From Psychrobacter fozii (GTDB lineage: Bacteria; Pseudomonadota; Gammaproteobacteria; Pseudomonadales; Moraxellaceae): DNA of 64,000 nt. The stretch spans positions 124,001-188,000 of the forward strand of contig NZ_QJSU01000007.1 in NCBI RefSeq assembly GCF_003217155.1, read 5' to 3'. This document shows, piece after piece, positions 18,825-27,397 of the stretch (position 1 is the first letter of the stretch; each line of letters begins with the position of its first letter). A program made the translations under genes and the position numbers. The notes below the pieces were generated by a model that was not told where the DNA came from, did no database searches, and was given only the letters and a program-made list of their open reading frames with translations.

Positions 18825-20182
18825 TGTTAAGCGATGCCAAAATTCGTAAACTCAAACCTACTGATAAATGTACCCCTGCTCGTCCAGACAAATATAGCGA
18901 CCAACAAGGTTTGCAGTTACTGGTACGTAGCTCAGGCACTCGAACATGGGTAAGTGCTTATCGCTTCGATGGTAAGCAGCAGAAGACTACTTTAGGTACA
19001 TACCCGCAGATGGGCTTAGCAGAAGCTAGAGTAGCTAATGCTGATATTAAGGCTTTAGTAGCAAATGGCATCAATCCAAAGAATAAAAAGCGTCAAGACA
19101 AACTTGCGAATGAACAAGCTAAAATGTTCAATGAGTATGCACTTGAATGGTTAGAGGAGCGTAAGCGCAACGTAAAGACTCGCACCTATCAACAAGACTA
19201 CAATCGCATGCATAAAGACGTTATTCCTAGCTTTAAAGGAATAGCCTTGAAAGATGTGAAATTTGAAGATTGTAAATCGATGGCAGATAGCATTGAAGCT
19301 AGGGTCGAAAAAGGAACACCACCACGAGAAGTAACCAGACGCACTATTGATCTCGTTGGCAATATTCTTAAAAGAGCTAAGAGAGAACGTCTAATCGAGG
19401 TAAATCATACAGAAGGGTTAAAAGAGCTATATCCGAAAGCGAAAACTAAGCACATGAAACACGTTGAGCTTAGTGAGTTACCCAAGCTATTACAAGACAT
19501 TGAAGGCTACCATGGTCATGACCAGACTCGATTGGGCATGAAGTTTTTAGCCTATTCATTCTGTCGTACTATCGAGCTACGTATGATGAAATGGGAACAT
19601 ATCGACTTCCCCAACCGTCTATGGCGTGTCGATATTGATAACCTTAAGATTGCGCGTAAGCATGTCGTTCCTTTGTCAGACCAAATGCTAGCAGTGTTAG
19701 AAGAGATGAGACCCATCACAGGCCAATACGAATATGTGTTCTATCATACTGGCATGCACCAGCCTTATAGCGAAGAGTTTATTAATAATGCATTAGACAT
19801 CCTTGGCTACGCTGGCAAGCAGACTGGGCACGGATTCCGTCACATCGCATCCACTAACCTAAACGAACTTGGCTATATGGGGGACGCCATCGAGAAGCAA
19901 ATGGCACATGACAAGAAAAGTAGCATCCGCGCAGTGTATAACCACGCACAGCACTTAGAAGAACGACGTAAAATCATGCAGGTCTGGGCAGACTTTTTAG
20001 ACTTACTCAGAGACAAAGGCGAGGTCGTAGACTTCCAAATAGCTCGACAGCAGATTGAGATGTCATTAGAAAACAAACACCCTAGCTCATTACAAAATGC
20101 TGATAAGCAAGCTCTAATTAAAGCATTACTAGCTCAAGGGGTTACAGCAGACGAGCTACAAGACTATATTACTAAGCATTAA
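18824..20182 (+). CDS. Tyrosine site-specific integrase of the island (P4-type)
   Basis: 452-residue phage-type integrase. The N-terminal DUF4102 arm-binding domain (residues 1-85, LSDAKIRKLKPT...GTYPQMGLAEAR) is followed by a SAM-like core-binding domain (about 105-200) and the catalytic domain. Catalytic residues visible are Arg in FCRTIELRMMKW, His-x-x-Arg in HGFRHIAST and the nucleophilic Tyr in RAVYNHAQH. It lies next to tRNA-Ser and reads inward. It should cut and join the 17-bp attL/attR core. Its last 4 bases overlap the end of the convergent gene on the other strand. Confidence 0.94.
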   Translation: MLSDAKIRKLKPTDKCTPARPDKYSDQQGLQLLVRSSGTRTWVSAYRFDGKQQKTTLGTYPQMGLAEARVANADIKALVANGINPKNKKRQDKLANEQAKMFNEYALEWLEERKRNVKTRTYQQDYNRMHKDVIPSFKGIALKDVKFEDCKSMADSIEARVEKGTPPREVTRRTIDLVGNILKRAKRERLIEVNHTEGLKELYPKAKTKHMKHVELSELPKLLQDIEGYHGHDQTRLGMKFLAYSFCRTIELRMMKWEHIDFPNRLWRVDIDNLKIARKHVVPLSDQMLAVLEEMRPITGQYEYVFYHTGMHQPYSEEFINNALDILGYAGKQTGHGFRHIASTNLNELGYMGDAIEKQMAHDKKSSIRAVYNHAQHLEERRKIMQVWADFLDLLRDKGEVVDFQIARQQIEMSLENKHPSSLQNADKQALIKALLAQGVTADELQDYITKH

Positions 20183-21111
20183 TATAGGTCCTTACCATTT
20201 GAATCTAGATAATCTAAATCGTAAAAACGATTAATCAGCATATCAAGCATGGCTGTCTCTGCCAGCCCTTGAACTTCTGACATTTTTTCTAGCCTAGATT
20301 TAGTCTCTTTGGTTAGTGGTAAATGATAGGGTTTCTTTGTTTTCCCAGCATTACGGTATTTCTGCTGACTCCAAGCGCGCTTCATTTTATCAATAAAGAG
20401 TTCCTCATGGTGGGAACGCCTAGATACATTCTTTAAGTCGCGCTGCTCTAACAAGTGCATTGCTCCTAATCCAGTATTCATGGTGTCTATGGAGGCCAGT
20501 ATTAAGGCTCTCTTACTTTCATAATTTATGGGGTCAAGATTGTTACGTATGAGCACACCTTTAGATTTTAAGTAGTTTTCTGTCCATTCCATTTGCTTTA
20601 TATCTCTCGATTTTAACCATTTGGAACAATTATTTAGCCTTTCTATATTTATCCAAAGTGATGCAATCGAATTCAAAATCTCTATCTTTCGGTCTACATG
20701 TACGTTTCTGCTTGAGGGAATACTATCAAAATACCATTGTATCTTTTCCATCAAATCGTCATTAATTCCTTCAAGTTGAATGTATCTCGGTGGTGTCATT
20801 TTACCAAGAATATCCATAGTGAATAACTGCGCTCTCAAGTTATTTTCAAGCCACTTAAAGTGTTTCTCAGCAATCAGATTTAGAGGCATTTCGGATAAAC
20901 CTGCTTCAACTAATTCCTTAGCATCTCTTACATCAAGCAACTTTCTTATTAAGGAATTCTTCAAGTTGATATCAGATTCAATGACAAATTTTTCACCTAC
21001 ACTTTCTCTAAGAAAACTTTGTATGTACTTAATTTCTCTTTGAGATAGAGATTTGAACACTTTTTTGAAGTACTGTTCCTTTTCATTATACTTTGCATCA
21101 TGACTGAGCAT
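20179..21111 (-). CDS. Unknown island protein with possible ribbon-helix-helix C-terminus
   Basis: 310 residues, no signal peptide or membrane segment, mostly predicted helical and charged. The C-terminal 45 residues (KKPYHLPLTKETKSRLEKM, then LAETAMLDMLINRFYDL) resemble a ribbon-helix-helix unit: one basic strand followed by two helices. That would make it a DNA-binding protein, but this is an inference. A perfect 16-bp palindrome and two direct repeats lie just upstream, which fits autoregulation. It ends within the integrase stop region on the opposite strand (4-base overlap). I do not recognise a named family. Confidence 0.7.
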   Translation of the reverse strand: MLSHDAKYNEKEQYFKKVFKSLSQREIKYIQSFLRESVGEKFVIESDINLKNSLIRKLLDVRDAKELVEAGLSEMPLNLIAEKHFKWLENNLRAQLFTMDILGKMTPPRYIQLEGINDDLMEKIQWYFDSIPSSRNVHVDRKIEILNSIASLWINIERLNNCSKWLKSRDIKQMEWTENYLKSKGVLIRNNLDPINYESKRALILASIDTMNTGLGAMHLLEQRDLKNVSRRSHHEELFIDKMKRAWSQQKYRNAGKTKKPYHLPLTKETKSRLEKMSEVQGLAETAMLDMLINRFYDLDYLDSNGKDLY

Positions 21112-21136
21112 ATTTGAAAACCCTGTAAATAAATTT

Positions 21137-21195
21137 ATATCACGCGTGATATTTTAGTGTTAATTGCATAATCTTATCATATTATTTTAGTGTTA
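21137..21195. promoter_or_regulatory. Palindrome and direct repeats upstream of the 310-residue gene
   Basis: ATATCACGCGTGATAT (21137-21152) is a perfect 16-bp palindrome 26 bases before the start of the leftward gene. ATTTTAGTGTTA follows at 21151-21162 and again at 21184-21195, 33 bases (about three helical turns) apart. Typical of an operator region, target unknown. Confidence 0.55.
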
Positions 21196-21613
21196 TATTT
21201 TCAACAAGTACTTCTCGATGTCTCAGTAAATACGCTTAGTTAACAGGAAATCCTAGATAATATATTATTTATATTCATGTATAGACAATCGTAGCTTACT
21301 AACTATTTGATGTTATCTTACCCACTGAAGACTTATTGGTTTAACTGAGTCTGTATTTTGACCTTTCTTGATAATCTTGAATTAATATTGAGTCAATATC
21401 TGAAATATTGGGATGAACTAACTCTCAATACTCAAGATATACGTTAACAGCCTAACTCCATCCCAATTTTCATCACTCAAAAAGCCTGAAAACCCTTTAT
21501 CTGGGCGACGGAAAAACTCTAGAAACTCTGCTCCTGAATTTCTCATATATGGTTGGTATCTATGTTATTAATTAATACTACTTACTAATCACCATTAAAA
21601 AATACGAGTCAAC

Positions 21614-21653
21614 ACTACTCTATGAACAATTCGTTCTCATTCATAGGAGTAGT
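21614..21653 (+). promoter_or_regulatory. Hairpin covering the ribosome binding site of the rep gene
   Basis: ACTACTCTATGAA (21614-21626) can pair with TTCATAGGAGTAGT (21640-21653) with a single bulged base. The pairing arm contains the ribosome binding site AGGAG, and the rep ATG is four bases further on. Folded RNA would hide the site, suggesting translational control of replication. A rolling-circle origin hairpin is another possibility. Confidence 0.55.
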
Positions 21654-21656
21654 CTC

Positions 21657-22550
21657 ATGTCATACCCACGTATCCATCAATCCAAACTTATCAGTACTAT
21701 TGACTTATTAGTTAGAGATATTCTATTTGGAGATATTGATATCAGCCATGTCAGCGTTCAGCTATCAAAGTTGTATTTACCATTGCTAGACAATTACGAT
21801 CCCGCATTGAAGTACATGCCAACTATTAAAGCCTTCAAAAAGAGTACTGAAAAAGTGATGGCTCACCCACACTCGCGAAATCACAGGTGGGGCTATTACA
21901 ATACGGTTCAATTTATTAATTACCTAGGCAATCATGAAGCTCTCATTACAGACGAAGATACTAAGCTGAATAAGCAAGAGAAAAGTAATAGCAAATCGCT
22001 TGAAGCAGATTTACGCATATCATTTAAGAAGCATTCTAGGCTACTATTTGTCAGGGTTGATTTATTCTACTTAAAAGACACCATGCATTTCATCACTATT
22101 GAGGACTTGCATCGGCACTTAAAAAAGCTCAGGCAGTTTATAGGCAATAAAAAGACATGCTTCAAGGATTTAGTAGGCCATGCTATAGCGATAGAGCAAG
22201 GGCATGAACATGGCTATCATTGTCATGTCTTGCTAATCTATAACGGTGCTAAGCGTCAAAGAGATTGGTATTTAGGACGAGTTGTAGGAGAGAAATGGGT
22301 GAGTATTACCGAAGATCTTGGCTCTTACTATAACTGTAATAATTATGATTATAAAAGACCCTATGAGGAGAGTGGCACACTAGGTATTGGTATGATATAT
22401 CGTCACGATGAACAAGCTGTTGAGAATGCGATAAGAACAGCCTTATACCTCACTGACCCTAATAAGACTGACCGCTATACTGACAGGCTTGACCAGCATC
22501 TCAAGATCAAGCTACCTAAAATGAAAACTTTTACTCGCAGTATTACTTAA
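21657..22550 (+). CDS. HUH-type replication protein (inovirus Gp2/YagK-YfjJ family)
   Basis: 297-residue protein whose central region LLFVRVDLFY, followed by HAIAIEQGHEHGYHCHVLLI, matches the YagK/YfjJ C-terminal domain of inovirus Gp2-type proteins. HCH in GYHCHV is the metal-binding HUH motif of rolling-circle initiators. A candidate nicking Tyr lies in AIRTALYLTDPNK (about residue 262). It probably nicks the origin to replicate the excised circle. A stem-loop covers its ribosome binding site. It opens the plasmid-like module of the island and is followed by a hairpin terminator. Confidence 0.78.
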   Translation: MSYPRIHQSKLISTIDLLVRDILFGDIDISHVSVQLSKLYLPLLDNYDPALKYMPTIKAFKKSTEKVMAHPHSRNHRWGYYNTVQFINYLGNHEALITDEDTKLNKQEKSNSKSLEADLRISFKKHSRLLFVRVDLFYLKDTMHFITIEDLHRHLKKLRQFIGNKKTCFKDLVGHAIAIEQGHEHGYHCHVLLIYNGAKRQRDWYLGRVVGEKWVSITEDLGSYYNCNNYDYKRPYEESGTLGIGMIYRHDEQAVENAIRTALYLTDPNKTDRYTDRLDQHLKIKLPKMKTFTRSIT

Positions 22551-22671
22551 GGTCAAAGTGTAGTAGTCAACTGAATCCATACCAAAGTAATTTCAAATAC
22601 ATACTATTTTAATGAGATAGCGCATTAGTAGTTAATAAAGCGCCTAATCCAATCAACATTTAATCAATAAA

Positions 22672-22696
22672 GGTCTGCCTCGTGCAGGCCTTTTTT
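22672..22696 (+). terminator. Terminator after rep
   Basis: GGTCTGC pairs with GCAGGCC around CTCGT, followed by six T. It lies only 24 bases before the next start codon. Confidence 0.75.
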
Positions 22697-22720
22697 ATGC
22701 CCAAAATAAAAGGAGTATGT

Positions 22721-23002
22721 ATGAAAACCATCTGTCCATGTTGTCAGTCAACTGCGGTCTATGAGATGACTGATGGCATCAGTATCAATTTGATCGACCA
22801 GCTGTTGTCTCCTGCAGTTCTAGTCAGCCTTGGCGTTAGTCTGTGCAAGACGCTTAAGATTCATCCTGCTATAGGCGTGGTTGCAGGCACAACAATCGCA
22901 GCACTTATTGAGATGACTCAGTCTCATCAAGCGCTACCAATGCTAGTCAATCAGCAATATCGCTGTGATGACTGCACGCATGTCTTCACCACCTTTCATT
23001 AA
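22721..23002 (+). CDS. Small zinc-ribbon protein with central hydrophobic segment
   Basis: 93 residues. CPCC at residues 5-8 and CDDC near residue 85 form two Cys pairs that could build one zinc ribbon. Between them is a hydrophobic stretch (about residues 28-62, LLSPAVLVSLGVSL and AIGVVAGTTIAALI) that could be one or two membrane segments. The ATG at 22721 is chosen for AAGGAG upstream. No family is recognised; similar small Cys-pair proteins occur next to DUF932 genes on plasmids, but that is a general impression. Second gene of the replication module. Confidence 0.65.
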   Translation: MKTICPCCQSTAVYEMTDGISINLIDQLLSPAVLVSLGVSLCKTLKIHPAIGVVAGTTIAALIEMTQSHQALPMLVNQQYRCDDCTHVFTTFH

Positions 23003-23058
23003 TCCAGTTAACCCACTTCACTTACTTCATTGAATTATCAATAAAAAGGAATATTCTC

Positions 23059-24051
23059 ATGGCACATTTAGTCGAAAGTATGGCATATGTAGGCGAAACC
23101 CCTTGGCATGGTCTTGGCAATGAGCTATCACCTAAGCAGCCGTTAGAAGTTTGGGCACGCGAGGCAGGGCTTGATTGGCGTATTGAGTCATCGGATGTCA
23201 GCTACATGTCAAGCAATGACAAAGGGCACAACCTCATCATGCCCTTTGCTGAGAACAAGGTGCTCTATCGCAGTGACAACCTAGAGCCGTTATCAGTCGT
23301 CAGTCAACGCTACCAAGAAGTACAACCGCGTGAGATTTTAGAGTTCTATCGTGACCTTACGGAGAACTCACACTTTGAGCTTGAGACCGCTGGTGTCTTG
23401 AAGGGTGGTCGTAAGCTATGGGCTTTGGCTCGTACAGGCCAGTCAGCAACGCTCAAAGGTAAAGATGTTAGTAACGGCTATCTATTACTGGCAACGGCTT
23501 GTGATGGGACGCTAGCCACTACAGCACAATTCACTAATATTCGTGTGGTCTGTAACAACACCCTTGCTGTTAGCTTAGCTAACGGAAGTGGTGGTGTGGT
23601 CAAAGTTCCGCATAGTACCTCCTTCGATGCTGATAGCGTCAAGCAACAATTAGGCGTATCGGTGAAGCAGTGGGAGGAGCACGTTTATGAGATGAAGCAA
23701 TTATCGGAGCGCCGTGTCACTCAAGCGGATGCCGCTAATTATCTCAGCCGTGTGTTCAATGACCAAGACAATAACCTTATCTTGTTTAATAGCGCTAAAA
23801 AGCAAAAGGATGCTGTTCCTAATGCCAAAGCGATGAATAAGGTGATGCAGATGTTTAACGGTCAAGGGCGCGGTGCTGATTTAGATGCTGCCCGTGACAC
23901 AGCTTATGGACTGCTATGTAGTATCACGGAATACGTTGACCATGAACGTCGAGCAATGAGTACCGATAATCGTCTTAACTCAGCATGGTTCGGTGCTGGG
24001 GCTAAGCTTAAACAAAAGGGTTTAGAAGAATCGCTACTGATGCTTGCTTAA
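23059..24051 (+). CDS. DUF932 phage/plasmid-like protein
   Basis: 330 residues. The N-terminus MAHLVESMAYVGETPWHGLG and the internal RYQEVQPREILEFYRDL and FTNIRVVCNNTLAVSL are characteristic of DUF932 (also known as the TIGR03299 phage/plasmid-like family). Its molecular role is unknown; members sit in phage and plasmid replication or recombination modules beside YqaJ nucleases, as here. Start ATG with AAAAAGGAA upstream. A rho-independent terminator follows. Confidence 0.88.
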   Translation: MAHLVESMAYVGETPWHGLGNELSPKQPLEVWAREAGLDWRIESSDVSYMSSNDKGHNLIMPFAENKVLYRSDNLEPLSVVSQRYQEVQPREILEFYRDLTENSHFELETAGVLKGGRKLWALARTGQSATLKGKDVSNGYLLLATACDGTLATTAQFTNIRVVCNNTLAVSLANGSGGVVKVPHSTSFDADSVKQQLGVSVKQWEEHVYEMKQLSERRVTQADAANYLSRVFNDQDNNLILFNSAKKQKDAVPNAKAMNKVMQMFNGQGRGADLDAARDTAYGLLCSITEYVDHERRAMSTDNRLNSAWFGAGAKLKQKGLEESLLMLA

Positions 24052-24084
24052 TCAGGGATGTTTGACGTCTAGAAACACAATCAA

Positions 24085-24109
24085 CCACGCCTTAGCGCGT
24101 GGTTTTTTT
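24085..24109 (+). terminator. Terminator after the DUF932 gene
   Basis: CCACGC (24085-24090) pairs with GCGTGG (24097-24102), followed by seven T. Confidence 0.85.
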
Positions 24110-24166
24110 ATGTCCATTATTTAACCAGTCACATTAATTCATTAAGCTATTTATAAGGAATTTATT

Positions 24167-25279
24167 ATGGAAACCATCGCATTAAACACAACCACTCAGT
24201 CAAGACGCGCAAAGCGTTCAACTGTCAATGCTAAAACAACGCGCATACCTTCAAAAACGAAAGCCAACATTGAGCACTCAACGCCTTTGGTGCCATCGAC
24301 TCAATCAACCACCGCTAAACGGCTTGTTAGTACCAAAGACTTGAGCCGTGAGGAATGGTTAGCCGTTCGCAAACAAGGTATTGGTAGCTCTGATGCCGCC
24401 GCTGCCTGCGGTATCCACCCATACTTGTCGATGCTTGAGCTATGGATGATTAAAACAGGGCGTATGACATCGGATTTAGATGAGAGCATTGCAGGTTATT
24501 CACCACTGTACTGGGGTAATACGCTTGAGCCGATGGTAGCTAAATATTATCAAGAGCACACAGGTAATAAGGTAAGGCGCGTCAATGCTGTCTTACAACA
24601 CCCTGACCCTGAACAGCACTTTATGCTGGCTAATTTAGATTATGCAATAACAGGCAGTGATGAGGTACAGATACTTGAGTGCAAAACCGCTGGTGAGCAT
24701 GGCGCGAAGCTGTGGAAGCATGGTGTGCCTTTGTATGTGACTTGCCAAGTTCAGCACCAGTTAGCGGTCACTGGTAAAAATGCGGCGCATATCTGCGTGT
24801 TGCTATGCGGACACGAAGCTAAAATATACAAGGTTGAGCGTGATGAGCAGCTGATTAATAGTATTCTGTGGCACGAGCGTCTGTTTTGGCAGTATGTAGA
24901 GACGGACACACCACCAACCCCTGACCATAGCGAGTCAGCAGCGCGAGCATTAAAGCAGCTTTACCCAAAGCCCAAACCCTCAAGCAAGATTGATTTAAGT
25001 GCAGATGACGGTGCCAACAGCTTATTTGAGCAGTTGCTTAGTTACCGTGACTATATGCAAGAGCTAGAAGAACGTCATGATAAGGTGAAGCACCAACTGC
25101 AAACATTGATAGCTGATAACGAGGTCGCTGTGTTTGATAAAGGCGCGATCTCATGGAAACGCTCTAAAGATAGTATTGGTTTAGACAGTAAAGCCATTAT
25201 CAAGGCGCATCCTGAGCTATTAGCCAAATTCAGTAAAACAAAGCAAGGCAGTCGTCGCTTTGTTTTACTTAATGCCTAA
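24167..25279 (+). CDS. YqaJ-type viral recombinase (lambda exonuclease fold)
   Basis: 370-residue PD-(D/E)XK nuclease of the YqaJ family, a 5'-3' exonuclease that starts single-strand annealing recombination in phages. Motifs in order: SREEWLAVRKQGIGSSDAAA (about residues 60-79), WGNTLEPMVAKYY with a catalytic Glu, LANLDYAI with the Asp, ILECKTA with the E-x-K and CQVQHQLAVTG with the helix Gln. The first 45 residues are Ser/Thr/Lys-rich and probably unstructured. The C-terminus has a coiled-coil-like stretch (MQELEERHDKVKHQLQTLI). No single-strand annealing partner of known type is beside it, though DUF932 and the next gene are candidates. Confidence 0.88.
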   Translation: METIALNTTTQSRRAKRSTVNAKTTRIPSKTKANIEHSTPLVPSTQSTTAKRLVSTKDLSREEWLAVRKQGIGSSDAAAACGIHPYLSMLELWMIKTGRMTSDLDESIAGYSPLYWGNTLEPMVAKYYQEHTGNKVRRVNAVLQHPDPEQHFMLANLDYAITGSDEVQILECKTAGEHGAKLWKHGVPLYVTCQVQHQLAVTGKNAAHICVLLCGHEAKIYKVERDEQLINSILWHERLFWQYVETDTPPTPDHSESAARALKQLYPKPKPSSKIDLSADDGANSLFEQLLSYRDYMQELEERHDKVKHQLQTLIADNEVAVFDKGAISWKRSKDSIGLDSKAIIKAHPELLAKFSKTKQGSRRFVLLNA

Positions 25280-25351
25280 GCTAAATATCACTCAATCATC
25301 AACACAACAAACAACTAGTCAAAGCTAATTAATCAAAGCAAGCACATAACC

Positions 25352-25378
25352 GCCCACCTATCACAGGTGGGCTTTTTT
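25352..25378 (+). terminator. Terminator after the YqaJ gene
   Basis: GCCCACCT (25352-25359) pairs with AGGTGGGC (25365-25372), loop of five, then six T. Confidence 0.9.
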
Positions 25379-25419
25379 ATGGCTAAACACATTTTATTAA
25401 ACACATAAGGAATATAACC

Positions 25420-26331
25420 ATGATTAAAGGTCTAACGATAACCCCGCCAGTCCTAGGTCGCATTAGCATCGGTAAAGTCATTCAAAAAGACGGCAAACGT
25501 CTCCCTGCTAAGGATGACCAATTCACTATCACTAGCCAAATCCAAAATAAAGATGGCTGGATTAATCATCCACTTAATGAAAAACTTCGTGCGAATAATG
25601 ACGGTAAGCTCAGACAAATACCGGTGCGACTGCTATTCAATGACCCTGAGCTGAATTTGCGAGCTGAATACACGCTATTTGATAGGCAAACTGGACGCCC
25701 ACTTTGCGTAGGCGATGGTGAACATTGCCAGCGTCGAACCAGCAACGGTGTTGAGCAGCTGCCATGTCCATCCCCCGATCGCTGCCCACTAGCCCAAGGC
25801 GGTGCTTGTAAACCCTACGGAAGGCTCTATGTGAATCTTAGTGAAGACGATGAGCTTGGCACGTTTATATTTCGTACTACTGGTTTCAATAGTATTCGCA
25901 CGCTAGCAGCACGCTTGAGCTACTTTGCAGCGGTGTCTGGCAATAAGCTGTCCTGTCTCCCATTACAACTCACGCTCCGAGGTAAGAGCACTACGCAAAG
26001 CTATCGTACTCCAATCTACTTTGTGGATTTGACGCTACGTGATGATGTGACTTTGAAGCAAGCAGTGCAAGATGCTGGTGCCATTGACGCAGAGTTAAGT
26101 GAACACGGTTTTGACCAAGCAGCGCTAGAAGTAGCTGCTAAGCAAGGCTATGTTAATTCCTGTTTTGAGGTTGATATCAATGAGGTGTCTGAGGGAGCTG
26201 AAGAGTTTTATCTAGTAGAGACGGATGAGTCCAATAGTAGTCATCAAGGAGGGTCACAAAATGGTATCGCTCCCTACAATGTCGGTAATATCGAAAGAAG
26301 CCTAAGGAAGAGTGTGACAGCTATAAGTTAA
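25420..26331 (+). CDS. Cys-rich phage/plasmid protein (Gp3-like/'metal-binding' family)
   Basis: 303 residues. The N-terminal half resembles proteins often labelled hydrolase or metal-binding protein and the Gp3-like recombination directionality factors: IKGLTITPPVLGRISIGKV, then LPAKDDQFTITSQIQ. A Cys cluster (CVGDGEHC, LPCPSPDRCPLA, ACKPYGRLYV; about residues 97-140) probably binds zinc. If the Gp3-like reading is right it could direct excision of the island, but members of this family also occur in recombination modules, so the role is open. It lies between the YqaJ exonuclease and the AlpA regulator. The C-terminal 50 residues are Ser/Asn-rich. Confidence 0.65.
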   Translation: MIKGLTITPPVLGRISIGKVIQKDGKRLPAKDDQFTITSQIQNKDGWINHPLNEKLRANNDGKLRQIPVRLLFNDPELNLRAEYTLFDRQTGRPLCVGDGEHCQRRTSNGVEQLPCPSPDRCPLAQGGACKPYGRLYVNLSEDDELGTFIFRTTGFNSIRTLAARLSYFAAVSGNKLSCLPLQLTLRGKSTTQSYRTPIYFVDLTLRDDVTLKQAVQDAGAIDAELSEHGFDQAALEVAAKQGYVNSCFEVDINEVSEGAEEFYLVETDESNSSHQGGSQNGIAPYNVGNIERSLRKSVTAIS

Positions 26332-26353
26332 AGCAGTTGCAGGAATATGCGAC

Positions 26354-26388
26354 AAAAAAAGGAGCTGATTGATTCAGCTCCTTTTTTT
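26354..26388. terminator. Bidirectional terminator before alpA
   Basis: AAAAAAAGGAGCTGA (26354-26368) pairs with TCAGCTCCTTTTTTT (26374-26388) with a 5-base loop. Symmetric A and T runs allow action on both strands. It lies 22 bases past the stop of the Cys-rich gene. Confidence 0.9.
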
Positions 26389-26493
26389 GTTCGACAATGG
26401 ATGCAGCCCAACTGTATAGGACGCCATAAAAAAATATGGGACTCCCTAACTGTATGAGAGGAAATGCTCTCAATTACTCATAAGGAGCTAGTC

Positions 26494-26736
26494 ATGGAAA
26501 ATTTAAATACAAGTACTCAGAAAAATACTTCAATGCCAAGCATGCTACCGCTAAAGCAAGTCGTACACTATACAGGACTTAGCAGTACAACGATTTACGA
26601 TATGCTAGATAAAAAATCAAACCGCTATGATTCTACCTTTCCTATACAGGTCAAGCTATCAAAAGGACGTGTAGCATGGGTAGAAAGCGAAGTCGCTCAT
26701 TGGATTGAGAACAAGATAGCTGCTCGGGCTCACTGA
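26494..26736 (+). CDS. AlpA-family helix-turn-helix regulator
   Basis: 80 residues from the ATG at 26494, preceded by AAGGAG; an earlier start is less likely. The core LPLKQVVHYTGLSSTTIYDM (residues 19-38) followed by FPIQVKLSKGRVAWVESEV is the winged helix of AlpA/MerR-like excisionase-type proteins. In prophage islands AlpA proteins activate the integrase or act in excision. Two copies of AACTGTAT (26410-26417 and 26448-26455) lie in its upstream region and could be its operator. Confidence 0.85.
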   Translation: MENLNTSTQKNTSMPSMLPLKQVVHYTGLSSTTIYDMLDKKSNRYDSTFPIQVKLSKGRVAWVESEVAHWIENKIAARAH

Positions 26737-26850
26737 GCAGCTTATCTCTAATTTATCAATTCATCAGCACACTAACTAACTGCTTAAAGATAATTATAGA
26801 ACATTTATAGTGAAACCCAAAAACCTAAAAACTTATTACAGGCCACCAGT

Positions 26851-27321
26851 ATGAATTTAGATAACAAGATATTATTAGATATTTCCAAAGAACTTTCTGA
26901 AAGCTTATCGAAAAAAATAACTAGAAAGACCATTAAATGGATGCAAAGCCTTGATTCTCTACGAGATCAATATCATCTTACTAATCGCTGGGATGACGTT
27001 TGTTATCAGTTTCAAAGCGAGGATTTTTATTATTGGCATTTCTACGAAGATATGATTATGGAGTATGTCATATTACGTATTGAAGAGCTAAATGAACATG
27101 AAGCTAATGCAATCTGGTTACAGACTGAGAATTCATATGATTATCTCATTGAGATGGATGAAAATGAGATGGCTATAGACGGTAAATTTGAACCATTGAA
27201 CTTTTTAAACTGTATTTACGATACAGTAAGATATATTGTAGATGAATACATCTGCACACAAGCAAAAGTCTGGCAAAACGATAAACTCAGAAAACAGCTG
27301 AAATATGATTTAGATGAATAA
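26851..27321 (+). CDS. Unknown acidic helical protein
   Basis: 156 residues, acidic, rich in Tyr, Trp, Asp and Glu, without signal peptide or membrane segment. The N-terminus (LDISKELSESLSKKITRKTI) looks like two amphipathic helices; the centre has FYYWHFYEDMIMEYVILRIE. No family recognised. It is the last rightward gene before the leftward defence-like block, convergent with the 426-residue membrane protein with a 76-base gap. It could belong to either the mobility module or the cargo. Confidence 0.6.
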   Translation: MNLDNKILLDISKELSESLSKKITRKTIKWMQSLDSLRDQYHLTNRWDDVCYQFQSEDFYYWHFYEDMIMEYVILRIEELNEHEANAIWLQTENSYDYLIEMDENEMAIDGKFEPLNFLNCIYDTVRYIVDEYICTQAKVWQNDKLRKQLKYDLDE

Positions 27322-27397
27322 ATAAAATTCGCAATTTCTATAATTAATGAAACCTATCGTTTTCGCATAACTTAAGATATCTTTCCTCCGGTAAAAT

